A DNA stretch of 54,836 nucleotides from Clostridia bacterium (GTDB lineage Bacteria > Bacillota > Clostridia > Oscillospirales > Acutalibacteraceae): assembly GCA_017410605.1 (NCBI GenBank), contig JAFQQN010000014.1, positions 1-54,836 on the forward strand, written 5' to 3'. The notes beneath the pieces were generated by a model. It had not been told where the DNA came from, did no database searches, and saw only the letters and a list, made by a program, of their open reading frames with translations. Below, piece after piece: positions 1 to 8,353 of the stretch. How positions within the stretch are numbered: the stretch's first letter is position 1; every line of letters begins with the position of its first letter. Made by a program: the position numbers and the translations under genes.

Positions 1-357
1 GATATGGAAGCAGTTCCCGGCAAAAAGGAGAGAAAAATAGATTTAGATTAGTCGGTAAACTATTCCAATTTGCCCGTATGATTTTGGGTGTTGTAGCAGT
101 GAACCGCGGTTTTGAAAGCACTGCCAAACGGGTGAAAATTCGGACAAAAAAGAGCGTTTTTCTAACGATAATCTAATAAAACGCATTAGAAATTTATTAG
201 AATTTTCCAAAAGCACGAAAAAACCGCGACCTGTGAATTGGTGCGGTTTTTGAGTAGTGAGGGTGCTTAAAGCCCTTATAAACAGTGGGTTTTTCGGGTT
301 TTCAAAGTTCCAATAAATTCTAATACGTACTTTTAAAATCGGTTAGAGCCACAATTC
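1..357. mobile_element. Probable terminal segment of an integrated element
   Basis: No confident gene is seen here. A frame is open from base 3 to a stop at 174-176 (57 codons, basic, e.g. RVKIRTKKS) and may be the C-terminal end of a gene lying off the left edge, but I do not recognise it. Bases 182-198 and 311-327 form an imperfect inverted repeat around an ATTAGAA core, of the kind that recombinases bind. The segment ends exactly where a tRNA-Ser 3' half begins. That the segment belongs to an integrated element is inferred from this junction; the element body lies outside the window. Confidence 0.4.
218..251. terminator. Bidirectional intrinsic terminator
   Basis: The arms AAAAACCGC and GCGGTTTTT enclose a second short pairing (ACC/GGT), with A and T tracts on either side. 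The structure would terminate transcription from either direction and could close the last gene of the presumed element at the left edge. Confidence 0.6.
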
Positions 358-412
358 TCGAAATCAGTTAGGGAGCAATCCCCCGCGAGTTCGAATCTCG
401 CCGTCTCCGCCA
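358..412 (+). pseudogene. tRNA-Ser(CGA) 3' fragment, att-like
   Basis: The segment holds the 3' part of a class II tRNA: anticodon CGA and the 3' side of the anticodon stem, a serine-type long variable arm (GGG...CCC), the T arm GCGAG-TTCGAAT-CTCGC, the acceptor strand CGTCTCC, discriminator G and CCA. The matching 5' acceptor strand (GGAGACG), D arm and 5' anticodon stem (ACTGA) are absent upstream; the sequence changes abruptly just before TCGAAATCAG. This is the usual footprint of an att site left by an integrase that recombines in a tRNA anticodon loop and duplicates the 3' half. It would not fold into a working tRNA. Confidence 0.72.
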
Positions 413-415
413 AGG

Positions 416-449
416 ACAACCGTAATCTTAAGGATTGCGGTTGTTTTCT
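416..449 (+). terminator. Intrinsic terminator after the tRNA-Ser fragment
   Basis: An 11-bp stem (CAACCGTAATC / GATTGCGGTTG, with one G-T pair) is followed by TTTTCTT. It is presumably the original terminator of the tRNA gene, carried along with the fragment. Confidence 0.75.
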
Positions 450-570
450 TTATGTGATATAATTATTTAAGAAATAAAAAGTTAATTATTATATTATAAT
501 AAAATGCTAGAGGGTATGGAGAAAACTATATAAAAAATCTATTTGTTTACTGACTACTTTTGTTCTTTTC

Positions 571-1335
571 ATGTGCGGATGTTCTAAAAGCGTTCCTACA
601 AAAGCAAATGAAAACTCTACAAATGTTATAAATACTGTTTCTACAGAAGATGAAAGCGTTGTATTTACCCAAAACAAAGATGGCAACTTGGTTAGCCCTT
701 GGGGTGTATCGTACACTTATTTAGCTAGCGAAGAAGGTAATTATTTGACTGGTGATGGAGACTTTAATTATTTAGGTGAGCTAGAATTTGTTGGTAATGT
801 TGAAGGTGAAGAAAAAAATTCGCAACATTTAATGGACGCTTTTAAAACCAGAATATTTGCTATTAAAAATGATAACAGTAAAAATATATTGATACGCCGT
901 ATCCCCAACAGTGAGTGGTGCTATATTTATCGCAAGTCATCTTTGCCAATATTTGATTTTTCTGTAAACAACTGTGTAAGATTGGAATTTACATCTGGCT
1001 ATGGAAATAGCGAAAAAGGCCTCCTTCATACAACTTGCAGAGGTGGAATTACAGAAAACCAAAAAATCAAAGCTTTTATACATGAGGTGACGACTCAAAA
1101 AAATCCTACTGAGGCTGGGTTTTATGATTTGGTTAAAAAATCAAACGGTATGTATGAAAATTGCTATGAGTGTGGAGTTGTGTATGGATTTTTTGCAGAA
1201 GAACCAAATTTAGCAATTCAAATGACTGTTACTTCGTATAACGACTTAGCTTATTCTATTTCAATAGGAGAAAAAGAGTTTGTTTTGCCTGAAACATGGC
1301 TCCAAAAACTTATAGACTCTAAATGCTCCCACTAA
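571..1335 (+). CDS. Hypothetical lipoprotein with a disrupted start
   Basis: I do not recognise the family. The first in-frame ATG gives MCGCSKS, which lacks a signal peptide. The same frame continues upstream without a stop as a perfect lipoprotein signal (basic KLYKKS, then ICLLTTFVLF, then the Cys at the lipobox), but it has no in-frame start codon. An ATG at 516 preceded by AGAGGG lies one base out of frame. Removing one A from the run at 522-525 would fuse them into MEKLYKKS. Either a real frameshift or a sequencing error has split the signal peptide, or a rare start is used. The mature part (about 245 aa) is polar, Cys-containing and AT-rich compared with neighbouring genes. It sits directly on the chromosomal side of the att-like site. 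Confidence 0.6.
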   Translation: MCGCSKSVPTKANENSTNVINTVSTEDESVVFTQNKDGNLVSPWGVSYTYLASEEGNYLTGDGDFNYLGELEFVGNVEGEEKNSQHLMDAFKTRIFAIKNDNSKNILIRRIPNSEWCYIYRKSSLPIFDFSVNNCVRLEFTSGYGNSEKGLLHTTCRGGITENQKIKAFIHEVTTQKNPTEAGFYDLVKKSNGMYENCYECGVVYGFFAEEPNLAIQMTVTSYNDLAYSISIGEKEFVLPETWLQKLIDSKCSH

Positions 1336-1371
1336 GCAAAAATATTCCCTACCCTGATTTTCTATACATTC

Positions 1372-1411
1372 AAAAAAGTCACTGCTTTGTTTCAGAAAGC
1401 AGTGGCTTTTA
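1372..1411. terminator. Bidirectional terminator between convergent genes
   Basis: The stem GTCACTGCTTT / AAAGCAGTGGC carries a T tract on the right and an A tract on the left. It serves the lipoprotein gene on the plus strand and the ferritin gene on the minus strand. Confidence 0.8.
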
Positions 1412-1430
1412 TTCATACTAAATTCTATTT

Positions 1431-1940
1431 TTATAACACTAAAGAGGGGGCGCTGTAAACTCTTGCGGCCAACTCTTGATTAAGCATATAAAGGCTCTTT
1501 GGGTCTGAGCCAAAAAGCTCCATTTTAGAGATAAGGTCGTTGGCGTTGGTTTCCTCTTCACCCTGTTCCTTAACAAACCAATCTAAAAACTGCATAGTAC
1601 GAAAATCTTTAACATCATAAGCAGCACTGTAAATATCGTTAATTAAAGATGTAACATACTCCTCATGCTCAAGGCCAGCCTTTAAAACATCCATATTTGT
1701 TTCGAAAATTTTATCGGGTTTTGCAATTGCCTCTAAGGTTACTGTCTGATTTTCATTTTGCAGGTAGGTATAGAAAAGCATTGCGTGGTCTCTCTCCTCC
1801 TGAGCTTGAATCATATACCAGTTTGCAAAGCCATCTAAGCCTTTTGCTTTAAAATAATTGGAAAAATCCAAATATAAATATGCTGAATATAATTCTTTAT
1901 TAATTTGTTGATTTAAAAGCTTATGTACCTGTGAATTCAT
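1431..1940 (-). CDS. ftnA: Non-haem ferritin
   Basis: This 169-aa protein has the normal length of bacterial ferritin. It oxidises Fe(II) and stores iron as a mineral in a 24-subunit cytoplasmic shell. The ferroxidase residues are visible: E16 (KELYSAY), E49 and H52 (QEERDH), E93 (EHEEY), Q126 and E129 (KEQGEEE). The start is supported by AGGAG seven bases before the ATG. It stands alone between the capG gene and a terminator. No obvious DtxR-like operator is seen in the short upstream gap, unlike the feo operon at 12.3 kb. The call is firm. Confidence 0.95.
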   Translation of the reverse strand: MNSQVHKLLNQQINKELYSAYLYLDFSNYFKAKGLDGFANWYMIQAQEERDHAMLFYTYLQNENQTVTLEAIAKPDKIFETNMDVLKAGLEHEEYVTSLINDIYSAAYDVKDFRTMQFLDWFVKEQGEEETNANDLISKMELFGSDPKSLYMLNQELAARVYSAPSLVL

Positions 1941-1991
1941 AATAATTCTCCTTTTTATTAATTTCTTATATTAAGCCGTAAAGCTTATATA

Positions 1992-3119
1992 TTATTTCTT
2001 AAGCCAGGTTGTAATATTAACTATTTTTGCATAGCTTTGAATAATTTTAACCACCTTGACAGAAACATTTGTATCGGCATAATCTTCAGCCATTACTGTT
2101 TCTTCACCGTTGGCAAACATTTCTACCGCAAGATCCATAGCCTGTTTAACATCGTCACCCTTAATTCCTCCTATAACCACAGTTCCCTTATCTAAAACCT
2201 CGGGACGCTCGGTAGAGGTTCTTATAAGTACGGCAGGGAAATTTAGCATAGCACTTTCTTCAGAAAGTGTACCGCTATCTGAAAGTACACAGTAAGCGTT
2301 TTTCTGAAGCTTATTATAATCCATAAAACCGAAGGGCTTAAGGCTTGAAACCAGTGGGTGAAACTTAAAGCCACGCTTTTCTATAATATTTTTGCTTCTG
2401 GGGTGGGTTGAATAGATAATTGGAAGCTGATACTGCTCTGCAATATCGTTAATGGAAGACATTAGAGAAATAAAATTATCCTCATTATCTATATTTTCCT
2501 CTCTGTGCGCTGACAGAAGAATATACTTGTTAGGTTCAAGCCCCAAACGGTCTAAAACATCGCTTTTTTCTATTTTGTCTAAGTGGTCGCGAAGCACCTC
2601 TCTCATAGGTGAGCCTGTTACAAAAATTGTTTTACCGTCTATCCCTTCGTTTAAAAGATAGCGTCGGCTATGCTCGGTATAGGGTAAATTAATGTCGGAA
2701 ATATGGTCCACTATAGTTCTGTTGGTCATTTCGGGGACGTTCCAATCCCAACAACGGTTGCCGGCTTCCATATGAAAAATCGGTATTTTGAGGCGCTTGG
2801 CCGAAACTGCTGAAAGAGCCGAGTTAGTATCTCCCAAAACCAAAAGAGCATCGGGCTTTTCTTTTAACATAATATCATAAGATTTAGAAATAATATTCCC
2901 CATTGTTTCGCCAAGGTTTTTGCCAACACCATCTAAATAATAATCGGGTTCACGAAGACCGAGGTCCTCAAAAAACACCTGGTTTAGTGTATAGTCCCAA
3001 TTTTGGCCTGTATGAACCAAAATATGGTCGAAATACTTATCCGCACACTTGATTACAGCCGAAAGGCGTATAATTTCGGGTCTTGTGCCCAGAATTGTCA
3101 TAACCTTCAATTTGCTCAT
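1992..3119 (-). CDS. capG: UDP-GlcNAc 2-epimerase family, CapG/FnlC type
   Basis: This 375-aa protein has the Rossmann-type fold of the WecB family: N-terminal GTRPEIIRLS, then HTGQN, MEAGNRCWDWNVPE, SAHREEN, and SDSGTLSEES near residue 285. The MEAGNRC...PEMTNR variant and the adjacent CapF gene point to the FucNAc-branch enzyme, which converts UDP-2-acetamido-2,6-dideoxy-L-talose to UDP-L-FucNAc, rather than to plain WecB making ManNAc. It starts 28 bp after capF, probably in one operon rodA-capF-capG. The product would feed a capsule or wall polysaccharide. The assignment between FnlC and WecB is by family resemblance and context. Confidence 0.85.
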   Translation of the reverse strand: MSKLKVMTILGTRPEIIRLSAVIKCADKYFDHILVHTGQNWDYTLNQVFFEDLGLREPDYYLDGVGKNLGETMGNIISKSYDIMLKEKPDALLVLGDTNSALSAVSAKRLKIPIFHMEAGNRCWDWNVPEMTNRTIVDHISDINLPYTEHSRRYLLNEGIDGKTIFVTGSPMREVLRDHLDKIEKSDVLDRLGLEPNKYILLSAHREENIDNEDNFISLMSSINDIAEQYQLPIIYSTHPRSKNIIEKRGFKFHPLVSSLKPFGFMDYNKLQKNAYCVLSDSGTLSEESAMLNFPAVLIRTSTERPEVLDKGTVVIGGIKGDDVKQAMDLAVEMFANGEETVMAEDYADTNVSVKVVKIIQSYAKIVNITTWLKK

Positions 3120-3147
3120 TTTATTATTCCTTTCCAGAAGCTTTTAA

Positions 3148-4254
3148 TTAAACCTTTAAGAAAAAGGTGTCAGGGTGTTCGGGGTCGAAGCACTCATTAC
3201 ACCACATAAAAGTAACAAGGTCGCAGTCGCCAATATTTTCAATGTTGTGGGTGTAACCAACAGGAATATCTACAACCTCTAATCTTTCACCGCTTACAAA
3301 ATATTCTAAAACTTCATCGCTTTCCGGCTTTCTAAAACGTATTACTCCCCTACCGCTTACCACCAAAAATTTTTCGTTCTTTGTGTGATGCCAGTGATTA
3401 CCCTTGGTTATTCCCGGCTTTGCCACATTAACCGAAAACTGACCCCGATCGGCCGTGCGGATAATTTCGGTAAATGAGCCTCGTTCATCCTTATTCATTT
3501 TAAGGGGGTAAGAAAACTCATCCTCGGGTAAATAGCTTAAATAAGTGCTGTAAAGCTTTTTGGTAAAGCTATCAGACATATCTGCCACCGAAAGGTTTAT
3601 TCGGCTTTCCTTAAAGGAATATATAAGCCCGGTGATTTCACCTAAGGTTTTTTCATATATAACAGGCACCTTACAGTACGCCCCGTCTATAGTTTCCTCG
3701 CCCTCTAATGCACGAAGCATTTCTTCTAAAAGGTCGTCGATATAAACAAGGTTTAAAGAAATAGCGGGGTCGGTAACGGTTATCTCAAGCCCCCTTGCAA
3801 TGTTATGGCAAAAGGTTGCAACGGCACTGTTATAGTTGGGTTTGCACCATTTTCCAAAAAGGTTTGGGAAACGATAGACTAATACTTTAACACCATTTTT
3901 CTTTGCATAATTGAAAAGCAGGTCTTCCCCGGCTTTTTTACTTCTGCCGTAAGGGTTATCTCTTTCGGCCTGAATAGAGCTTGAAAGCATTATGGGAGAT
4001 TTGTTGTTATTTGCCTCTAAAAGGGATAACAAATCATCTGCAAACCGACAGTTACCTTCCATAAATTCCTCTTCCCTTTCAGGGCGGTTTACCCCTGCCA
4101 GGTTAAAAACAAACTCGCAGTCCTTGGTAAAGGCATTAAGCTGCTCAAAGGTGTTTTCAATATCATACTCATAAACAGTATGACCCGCCTGTTTAAGGGT
4201 CACACAAAGGTTTTTTCCAACAAAGCCCTTGGCACCTGTAACAAGAATTTTCAT
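3148..4254 (-). CDS. capF: CapF/FnlB: NAD-dependent reductase with C-terminal cupin
   Basis: This 368-aa protein combines an N-terminal extended-SDR domain (GAKGFVGKNL dinucleotide motif at residues 7-16; YGRSKKAGE with the Tyr-x-x-x-Lys pair near 104) with a C-terminal cupin from about 250 (GITKGNHWHHTKNEKFLVV metal-site motif). This two-domain layout is specific to CapF/FnlB/WbjC, which reduces the 4-keto-6-deoxy intermediate on the way to UDP-L-FucNAc. The first enzyme of that route (CapE/FnlA) is not in this window. The gene lies 18 bp after rodA and just before capG. Confidence 0.9.
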   Translation of the reverse strand: MKILVTGAKGFVGKNLCVTLKQAGHTVYEYDIENTFEQLNAFTKDCEFVFNLAGVNRPEREEEFMEGNCRFADDLLSLLEANNNKSPIMLSSSIQAERDNPYGRSKKAGEDLLFNYAKKNGVKVLVYRFPNLFGKWCKPNYNSAVATFCHNIARGLEITVTDPAISLNLVYIDDLLEEMLRALEGEETIDGAYCKVPVIYEKTLGEITGLIYSFKESRINLSVADMSDSFTKKLYSTYLSYLPEDEFSYPLKMNKDERGSFTEIIRTADRGQFSVNVAKPGITKGNHWHHTKNEKFLVVSGRGVIRFRKPESDEVLEYFVSGERLEVVDIPVGYTHNIENIGDCDLVTFMWCNECFDPEHPDTFFLKV

Positions 4255-4272
4255 ATTATCACAACCCTTTTC

Positions 4273-5424
4273 TTAATCGTGAATTCTCATAAGACGCGCA
4301 TTACGGTGCATATAAATGCTCATTACAACACCTATGCTACAAAAAAGGCAAACTAAAGATGTGCCACCGGCGCTAAAAAACGGTAATGTAACACCAATAA
4401 CCGGAGTAATAGAAAGACACATTCCAAGGTTAACTACAATTTGTGAAACAAGCATAGCAAATACACCAACACAAATTAACTTGCCCGATTTTTCTCTTGC
4501 AATATCGCCTATTCTAAGTATTCTAAGGCATATTGCCGCAAGCAATATAAGAACAGCTATGCACCCCACCATTCCAAGCTCTTCGCCAATGGAAACAAAA
4601 ATTAAATCGTTATGCCCCTCTGGCACTGCTCCTGTTTGGGTAAGTTCGCCCTTAAAAAGGCCTTGACCCCACACACCGCCGTTGGCAAGGGCTATTCTTC
4701 CGCGCCACTGCTGCCAACCGGTACCCTGCAAATCAGACTCTAAATCCAACATAGTTTGAATACGGGCCTGTTGGTCTGGGTTTAAAACAAGAAAATATAC
4801 AAGGGGCGCAGCTACCACAACAGCCGCAGCAAAAATCACAAAATACCTAAGCTTCAGACCGGCCATAAATAGCATAGTTATCATAACTACACCGAAAATT
4901 ATAGCCGTTCCGTCATCGCCCTGCAGGTGTATTAAAAGCACAGGGGCAAAACCATGGGCCAGAAGAGGTATTAAATATTTAAGCTTATTAATATTTTCAC
5001 CTAAATGCTCTAAATGAAGAGAAAAGGTTATAATAAAAGCAATTTTAAGCAGCTCTGACGGCTGAAAGGTAAGACCGCCCGGAAGCATAAGCCAGGCCTT
5101 ATCGTCGGTACCGGCAGGGCCAAACCCAATAACAAAGGTAAGCAAAACCAAAAAAAGACAAACACCCATAATGAGGGGCCACAATTTTTTGTAAATATTA
5201 TAATCAAACCGAGAAATAAAAATAGCTACAGCCGTTCCAAGCACAACTGTAAACACCTGTACTAAAAACTTTCTGTTACTTCCAATATGCTGCGTAGCTG
5301 TTAAAACAGCAAGGCTTCCATAACCCCCTGCGGCTATGCAAAGCAGAAAGAGCCATTTATCACATTCTCTTATATAGTCTGCTATAGAGTTTAAAATAGA
5401 ACGCAATTTTTCACTTCCCAACAA
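4273..5424 (-). CDS. rodA: RodA/FtsW-family SEDS peptidoglycan polymerase
   Basis: This polytopic membrane protein has about ten transmembrane helices and up to 383 aa. SEDS signatures are seen: GGLTFQPSELLKI mid-protein, EGHNDLIFVSIGEELG after the catalytic loop, and GGTSL near the C terminus. SEDS proteins polymerise glycan strands from lipid II; RodA works in elongation. The start is uncertain: the longest frame begins with two TTG codons, and a later TTG (residue 7) preceded by GGGAAGTG is equally plausible. No ATG is available. It probably leads the rodA-capF-capG operon. No PBP2 or mreBCD genes are next to it, so FtsW rather than RodA cannot be fully excluded, though the length fits RodA. 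Confidence 0.88.
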   Translation of the reverse strand: MLGSEKLRSILNSIADYIRECDKWLFLLCIAAGGYGSLAVLTATQHIGSNRKFLVQVFTVVLGTAVAIFISRFDYNIYKKLWPLIMGVCLFLVLLTFVIGFGPAGTDDKAWLMLPGGLTFQPSELLKIAFIITFSLHLEHLGENINKLKYLIPLLAHGFAPVLLIHLQGDDGTAIIFGVVMITMLFMAGLKLRYFVIFAAAVVVAAPLVYFLVLNPDQQARIQTMLDLESDLQGTGWQQWRGRIALANGGVWGQGLFKGELTQTGAVPEGHNDLIFVSIGEELGMVGCIAVLILLAAICLRILRIGDIAREKSGKLICVGVFAMLVSQIVVNLGMCLSITPVIGVTLPFFSAGGTSLVCLFCSIGVVMSIYMHRNARLMRIHD

Positions 5425-5472
5425 AATATATAATTATTATATAGTAAAATAATAAAATGTTCAAGTAAATAC

Positions 5473-5501
5473 TTTAAACTTTTGACAAAATGTGATATAC
5501 T
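5473..5501 (+). promoter_or_regulatory. Extended -10 promoter for tsaE-tsaB-upp
   Basis: TG-A-TATACT at 5493-5501 is an extended -10. The hexamer TTTAAA lies 17 bp upstream as a weak -35. A TTGACA at 5482-5487 is too close to this -10 to serve it. Confidence 0.5.
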
Positions 5502-5561
5502 ATGAAAAGTAAAGAATAAATTTCTAATTAGTTCTACATAAATTTTAAGAGGTAAAGCTTT

Positions 5562-6008
5562 TTGAAAAAAGAATTTATATCAACATCTGCCACCGCCACG
5601 GCAGAAATCGGCCAACGTTTGGGACAGGCTATAAGCAAAAAAACGGTTGTAGCCTTTAAAGGCGGTCTTGGTGCCGGTAAAACCTGTTTCACTAGCGGGC
5701 TTGCCAAAGGATTAGGGTATAACGGTGATGTCACTTCCCCCACCTTTGCGCTAATAAATGAATATTTTGGCGGTCGGCTTCCCATATACCATTTTGATAT
5801 GTACCGAATAAGCGATGAGGACGAGCTTTATTCTATAGGCTTTTATGATTATTACGACCAAGAAGCCGTTATTGTTGCCGAGTGGAGCGAAAACATTGAA
5901 GCCGCTCTTGATGGGAATCACATAACGGTAGAAATCGAAGGTATGGGCGACAACCCACGAAAAATTACCGTTACCGCCTTAGACGATAACATTATTAAGG
6001 AGCTTTAA
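5562..6008 (+). CDS. tsaE: TsaE, ATPase of t6A tRNA modification
   Basis: This 148-aa P-loop protein starts at a TTG preceded by AGAGGT. The Walker A motif is GGLGAGKT near residues 36-43, followed by TSPTFALINEY and HFDMYR, all typical of TsaE. The protein drives turnover of the TsaB-TsaD complex that attaches threonylcarbamoyl to A37 of ANN-decoding tRNAs. It is followed two bases later by tsaB, the usual partner; tsaD and tsaC are not in this window. The length is standard. Confidence 0.93.
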   Translation: MKKEFISTSATATAEIGQRLGQAISKKTVVAFKGGLGAGKTCFTSGLAKGLGYNGDVTSPTFALINEYFGGRLPIYHFDMYRISDEDELYSIGFYDYYDQEAVIVAEWSENIEAALDGNHITVEIEGMGDNPRKITVTALDDNIIKEL

Positions 6009-6010
6009 AT

Positions 6011-6721
6011 ATGCGTGTTTTGGCCCTGGATTGCACTGCAAAATCGGTTTCGGCCGCTATTGCAGAGGACGGCAAATTAATATGCGAGTCTTTTTTAAAC
6101 ATTAATCTCACCCATTCTGAAACCCTGCTTGTTCTGTGCGAACAACTACTTTCTAATGCAAAGCTTGGCATTAATCAAATAGACGCTTTTTGCGTTACAG
6201 CCGGTCCCGGTTCTTTCACAGGGGTAAGAATAGGAATTTCGGCAATAAAGGGTATGGCTTTGGGTGGCGACACACCTGTTTTTTCTTTCTCGGCTACCGA
6301 AGCAATGGCTTTAGCCTTTAAAAATATGCCCGGTTTTAATGGTGTCCTTTGCGGTCTTATGGATGCACGTTGCAATCAGTTTTATAACGGAATATTTAAA
6401 ATTACAAATGGCGAAATCACCCGACTGGAAAACGACAGAGTTATAATGGCTGATGATTTGTTAAAAGAACTTGTGGAAAAATATGACGGGCAAAATATTA
6501 TTTTAGTGGGCGACGGTGCAAAGCTGTTTTTTGAAATCTGCACAAACTGTGAAAACATTTCTTTGTCACCTGAGCACCTGCTTATTCAAAGAGCGGCAGG
6601 TATAGCAATAGAAGCCTCTTTATCGTCTATAGAAAAAGCCTTGAGCCCTAAGCTTTTACAACCCATTTATCTAAGAAAATCACAAGCTGAACGTGAAAGA
6701 GAAATAAAAAATAAGGAGTAA
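6011..6721 (+). CDS. tsaB: TsaB, t6A complex scaffold
   Basis: This 236-aa protein is the ASKHA-fold, Kae1-like scaffold of the t6A synthase. The signature [12 protein letters not shown] lies near residues 63-74, and [12 protein letters not shown] at the N terminus is the first ASKHA phosphate loop. TsaB dimerises with TsaD and recruits TsaE. Only two bases separate it from tsaE, so they are co-transcribed. A RimI-type acetyltransferase, often next in line in Firmicutes, is replaced here by upp. Confidence 0.93.
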   Translation: MRVLALDCTAKSVSAAIAEDGKLICESFLNINLTHSETLLVLCEQLLSNAKLGINQIDAFCVTAGPGSFTGVRIGISAIKGMALGGDTPVFSFSATEAMALAFKNMPGFNGVLCGLMDARCNQFYNGIFKITNGEITRLENDRVIMADDLLKELVEKYDGQNIILVGDGAKLFFEICTNCENISLSPEHLLIQRAAGIAIEASLSSIEKALSPKLLQPIYLRKSQAEREREIKNKE

Positions 6722-6726
6722 TTTTT

Positions 6727-7359
6727 ATGAACAAGAAATTAGTAGTAATGGACCACCCCCTTATTCAGCACAAGCTAACCTTTTTAAGAGATAAAAACAC
6801 CGGTTCTAAACAGTTTAGGGAGCTTGTAAGTGAAATTGCAATGCTTATGTGTTATGAAGCCACAAGGGACCTTCCCCTTAAAGAGGTTATTACCGAAACA
6901 CCTATGATGAAGGCTACCACAAAGGTTATTGCCGGTCGAAAACTTGCCTTTGTTCCCATTCTTCGTGCCGGTCTTGGTATGGTTGACGGTGTTTTAAGCC
7001 TTATTCCCGCTGCAAAGGTTGGGCATATAGGAATGTACCGCGACCCCGAAACCCACCAACCTGTTGACTACTACTGTAAACTGCCTAGCGACCTTGAACA
7101 AAGGGATGTTATTGTTTTAGACCCCATGCTTGCAACTGGCGGCTCTGCTATTGATGCTGTAGATAAAATTAAAAAGTTCAACCCCCGAAGCATTAAATTT
7201 ATGTGTATCATTGCCGCTCCCGAGGGTGTAGAAGCCTTCACCACCGCCCACCCCGATGTTGAGGTATACTGCGCAGGTTTAGACGATAAGCTTAACGACC
7301 ATTGCTACATTCTTCCCGGCCTCGGCGATGCAGGTGACCGAATTTTCGGTACAAAATAA
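6727..7359 (+). CDS. upp: Uracil phosphoribosyltransferase
   Basis: This 210-aa cytoplasmic enzyme makes UMP from uracil and PRPP (pyrimidine salvage). The PRPP loop [10 protein letters not shown] is near residue 130, and the uracil-binding C-terminal segment ends in [13 protein letters not shown], as in the family. It begins five bases after tsaB with AAGGAG upstream and ends at a strong terminator, so it is the last gene of the tsaE-tsaB-upp unit. The standard attenuation site of pyr genes is not seen. Confidence 0.96.
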   Translation: MNKKLVVMDHPLIQHKLTFLRDKNTGSKQFRELVSEIAMLMCYEATRDLPLKEVITETPMMKATTKVIAGRKLAFVPILRAGLGMVDGVLSLIPAAKVGHIGMYRDPETHQPVDYYCKLPSDLEQRDVIVLDPMLATGGSAIDAVDKIKKFNPRSIKFMCIIAAPEGVEAFTTAHPDVEVYCAGLDDKLNDHCYILPGLGDAGDRIFGTK

Positions 7360-7370
7360 ATATAGCTTAT

Positions 7371-7410
7371 AACCGCTCTTTGGGATAAACATTCCCTGGA
7401 GCGGTTTTTA
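7371..7410 (+). terminator. Terminator of tsaE-tsaB-upp
   Basis: The stem AACCGCTC / GAGCGGTT has inner pairing (GGGA/TCCC) and is followed by TTTTATTTT. Confidence 0.85.
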
Positions 7411-7433
7411 TTTTCAAACAAACAAAAATTCAG

Positions 7434-7462
7434 TTGCTATTTATTCTAATATATAGTAAAAT
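7434..7462 (+). promoter_or_regulatory. Promoter of the LysR-type regulator
   Basis: TTGCTA and TAAAAT are separated by exactly 17 bp. The -10 ends 15 bp before the start codon of the regulator, so the leader would be very short. Confidence 0.55.
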
Positions 7463-7477
7463 TGAAGGGGTGATAAT

Positions 7478-8353
7478 ATGGAACTACTTCAATTACGCTA
7501 TTTTTTAGAAAGCGCCACAAATGAAAATTTTTCAAAAACCGCCAATAAATATATGGTTCCCCCTTCTTCAGTTTCTCTTTCAGTAAAAAAGCTTGAAAAA
7601 GAGCTGGGCTGTGAGCTTTTTGACCGCAGCGGCAATAAAATCCAACTGAACCAAAAAGGCAGAATTCTTAAAAAAGCTTTAGAGTCTTCTTTTGAAATCT
7701 TAGATACGGCAATAGAAAAATTAACCTCCGAAGCGGTCAAAAAGATTGGTGATATTTATGTTCTTATAAGAACCGAACGCCGTGTAATATTAGATTATAT
7801 GGCAAAATTCAAAGCCAACCACCCAGATGTTATTTTCCATTTATCCCACGACTTTTCAACCGAAGACACAAAACGCTATGACATTATTATAGATGAGCAA
7901 TCTGATAAATATCCGGATTTTAAAGGCACTCTTTTGCTTAGTGAGAATATGAGAGTGGCCGCCTCTGCCCAAAATCCCCTTTCAAAAAGGCAGCTTTCTC
8001 TTAACGACCTTAAAGATGAACCCTTTATAACAATGTGTGATGGTAGTTCTCTTAGAAGAATAACAGTTGAGACCTGTAAAAAATCGGGGTTCAACCCAAA
8101 CATAATTATTGAAAGCGAAGACCCTTATTACCTTAGAAAATGCATTGCCCTTAACTTTGGTGTAGCCATTATTCCAGAATTTTCTTGGAAAGGACAAATG
8201 GAACCCAACACGGTTTTTCTAAATATAATAGACTATAACCAAATGCGAAACACCTATGCCTACATTAATAAAGCTAAATTTATTTCACCTGTTGCTAAAG
8301 ATTTTTATAATTTTCTTATAAATTCAAACAGCGAGGTGAAAAGTGTTGAATAG
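7478..8353 (+). CDS. LysR-family transcriptional regulator
   Basis: This 291-aa protein has an N-terminal winged helix-turn-helix (LLQLRYFLESATNENFSKTA, then PSSVSLSVKKLEKELG) and a C-terminal periplasmic-binding-like effector domain from about residue 90. The ligand cannot be told from sequence. The start follows AAGGGGTG with good spacing. It overlaps the next gene (DUF2752 protein) by 11 bp, so the two are translated together; LysR regulators usually act on adjacent genes. No divergent target gene is present. Confidence 0.88.
   Translation: MELLQLRYFLESATNENFSKTANKYMVPPSSVSLSVKKLEKELGCELFDRSGNKIQLNQKGRILKKALESSFEILDTAIEKLTSEAVKKIGDIYVLIRTERRVILDYMAKFKANHPDVIFHLSHDFSTEDTKRYDIIIDEQSDKYPDFKGTLLLSENMRVAASAQNPLSKRQLSLNDLKDEPFITMCDGSSLRRITVETCKKSGFNPNIIIESEDPYYLRKCIALNFGVAIIPEFSWKGQMEPNTVFLNIIDYNQMRNTYAYINKAKFISPVAKDFYNFLINSNSEVKSVE

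Noticed and set aside
3..176. Open frame of 57 codons as a gene
   Set aside because: It has no start inside the window, no recognisable domain, and chance length; kept only as a possible fragment in the first feature.
507..716. Minus-strand frame opposite the lipoprotein start
   Set aside because: No ribosome site; it mirrors the sense gene and the AT-rich promoter region.
5482..5487. TTGACA as -35 for tsaE
   Set aside because: Only eight bases separate it from the clear TATACT; the spacing is too short, and the extended -10 explains the promoter better.
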